DNA of 15,997 nt from Desulfobacteraceae bacterium (GTDB lineage: Bacteria; Desulfobacterota; Desulfobacteria; Desulfobacterales; Desulfatirhabdiaceae), in contig DAIEFO010000015.1 of assembly GCA_027325475.1 (NCBI GenBank), positions 1 to 15,997 of the forward strand. The letters are read 5' to 3'. The translations under genes and the position numbers were made by a program. Below the pieces are notes generated by a model. That model had not been told where the DNA came from and ran no database searches. It worked only from the letters and a program-made list of their open reading frames with translations. This document shows, one piece after another, positions 15,574 to 15,997 of the stretch (within the stretch, counting starts at the first letter, position 1; each line of letters starts with the position of its first letter).

Positions 15574-15997
15574 TCTGAGTCCCTCCTCAAAAGATTTCGA
15601 TTAATAATAAAATCAACCTAATAACAAGTTAAATCAGGGCAATAGCTAAAAAAACCACCTCCTTTCACAAAAACTGCCTCTTTTTAGCTGTTTCTATTGC
15701 AGATAATTTACAGGAAATCAAGTAATTTTTTTGATGTATCTCATGAAATCTTTGAGGTACTTTCATGCCATATTCTTCTCAATCTGCACAACTGCGCGCA
15801 ATATAAGCACTTTTAAAAAAACACAATATGGCAAAATATATCACGGACCTCTTTGTCATCATAAGCCGCAGCAATAAAGGATACAACACAAATGGAGATT
15901 GGATTTTCTGCAAAATCATTTATTTTGATTTAAAGATATCTTTCAATCCCCCGGTTGGGGTATCCGCGCATAGTCCGGAAGCATCTTTAGAAAACAT
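15574..15997 (-). promoter_or_regulatory. Leader and upstream region of the porin gene
   Basis: This 424-bp stretch holds the porin ribosome-binding site (15581-15588) and a leader hairpin. A possible -35 TTGATT with a poor -10 lies near 15720-15690 on the minus strand, too weak to call. At the right edge the minus strand is open for 25 codons from 15997 to TAA 15920-15922 (ending LKDIFKSK), which might be the tail of a gene beyond the window. A small CCCC-GGTT-GGGG repeat lies near 15949-15960. Nothing else is supported. Confidence 0.35.
15644..15689 (-). promoter_or_regulatory. Leader hairpin upstream of the porin, with SD-like loop
   Basis: AGCTAAAAA (15644-15652) pairs with TTTTTAGCT (15681-15689), a 9-bp AU-rich stem. 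On the minus strand the loop carries AAAGGAGGT, a Shine-Dalgarno-like sequence without a credible long frame after it. It sits 71-116 nt before the porin start codon, so it would be in the mRNA leader if transcription starts upstream. Confidence 0.3.

Noticed and set aside
1..15997. CRISPR arrays, tRNA or rRNA genes
   Set aside because: No regularly spaced repeats and no tRNA- or rRNA-like segments were seen on reading both strands.

Overview
The window reads as chromosomal DNA of a Gram-negative bacterium. Lipoprotein and Sec signal peptides, a TolC-type outer-membrane factor, a beta-barrel porin and RND pumps all require an outer membrane. The style of the RND proteins, the porin and the two transposase fragments suggests a deltaproteobacterial (Desulfobacterota, Syntrophus-like) host. 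That placement is an impression from sequence style, not a search result.

Left margin (1-1880): a transposase graveyard. A DUF6399-type transposase C-terminus runs off the left edge (1-453). An AT-rich spacer follows. Then comes a decayed minus-strand IS1634/DUF4277-type transposase that has lost its middle (about 778-1610). A short regulatory-looking stretch with direct repeats and a palindrome precedes the first operon.

First pump operon, plus strand (1881-7305): an outer-membrane lipoprotein factor, a periplasmic adaptor and an RND permease. They are joined by TAATG and ATGA stop/start overlaps, making a complete tripartite efflux system.

Second pump and its regulator, minus strand (13801 down to 7345): an OmpR-type response regulator, a HAMP/HisKA sensor kinase overlapping it by 23 nt, a 244-bp gap, then a second adaptor and a second, divergent RND permease. 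This pump has no outer-membrane factor of its own. The two permease genes converge tail to tail with 39 bp between them. The simplest model is two inner-membrane pumps sharing the single TolC-like channel under one envelope two-component system. Gene layout resembles cus/czc metal-efflux loci, but both permeases carry the Asp-Asp pair in TM4 seen in multidrug (HAE1-type) RND pumps. The substrate is therefore left open.

Right margin (13802-15997): a strong bidirectional hairpin terminator separates the regulator genes from a 519-residue minus-strand outer-membrane beta-barrel protein. That gene has an excellent ribosome-binding site and a structured leader. The last 424 bp hold its upstream region and a short open frame that may be the tail of another minus-strand gene beyond the window. 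No tRNA, rRNA or CRISPR array was seen.
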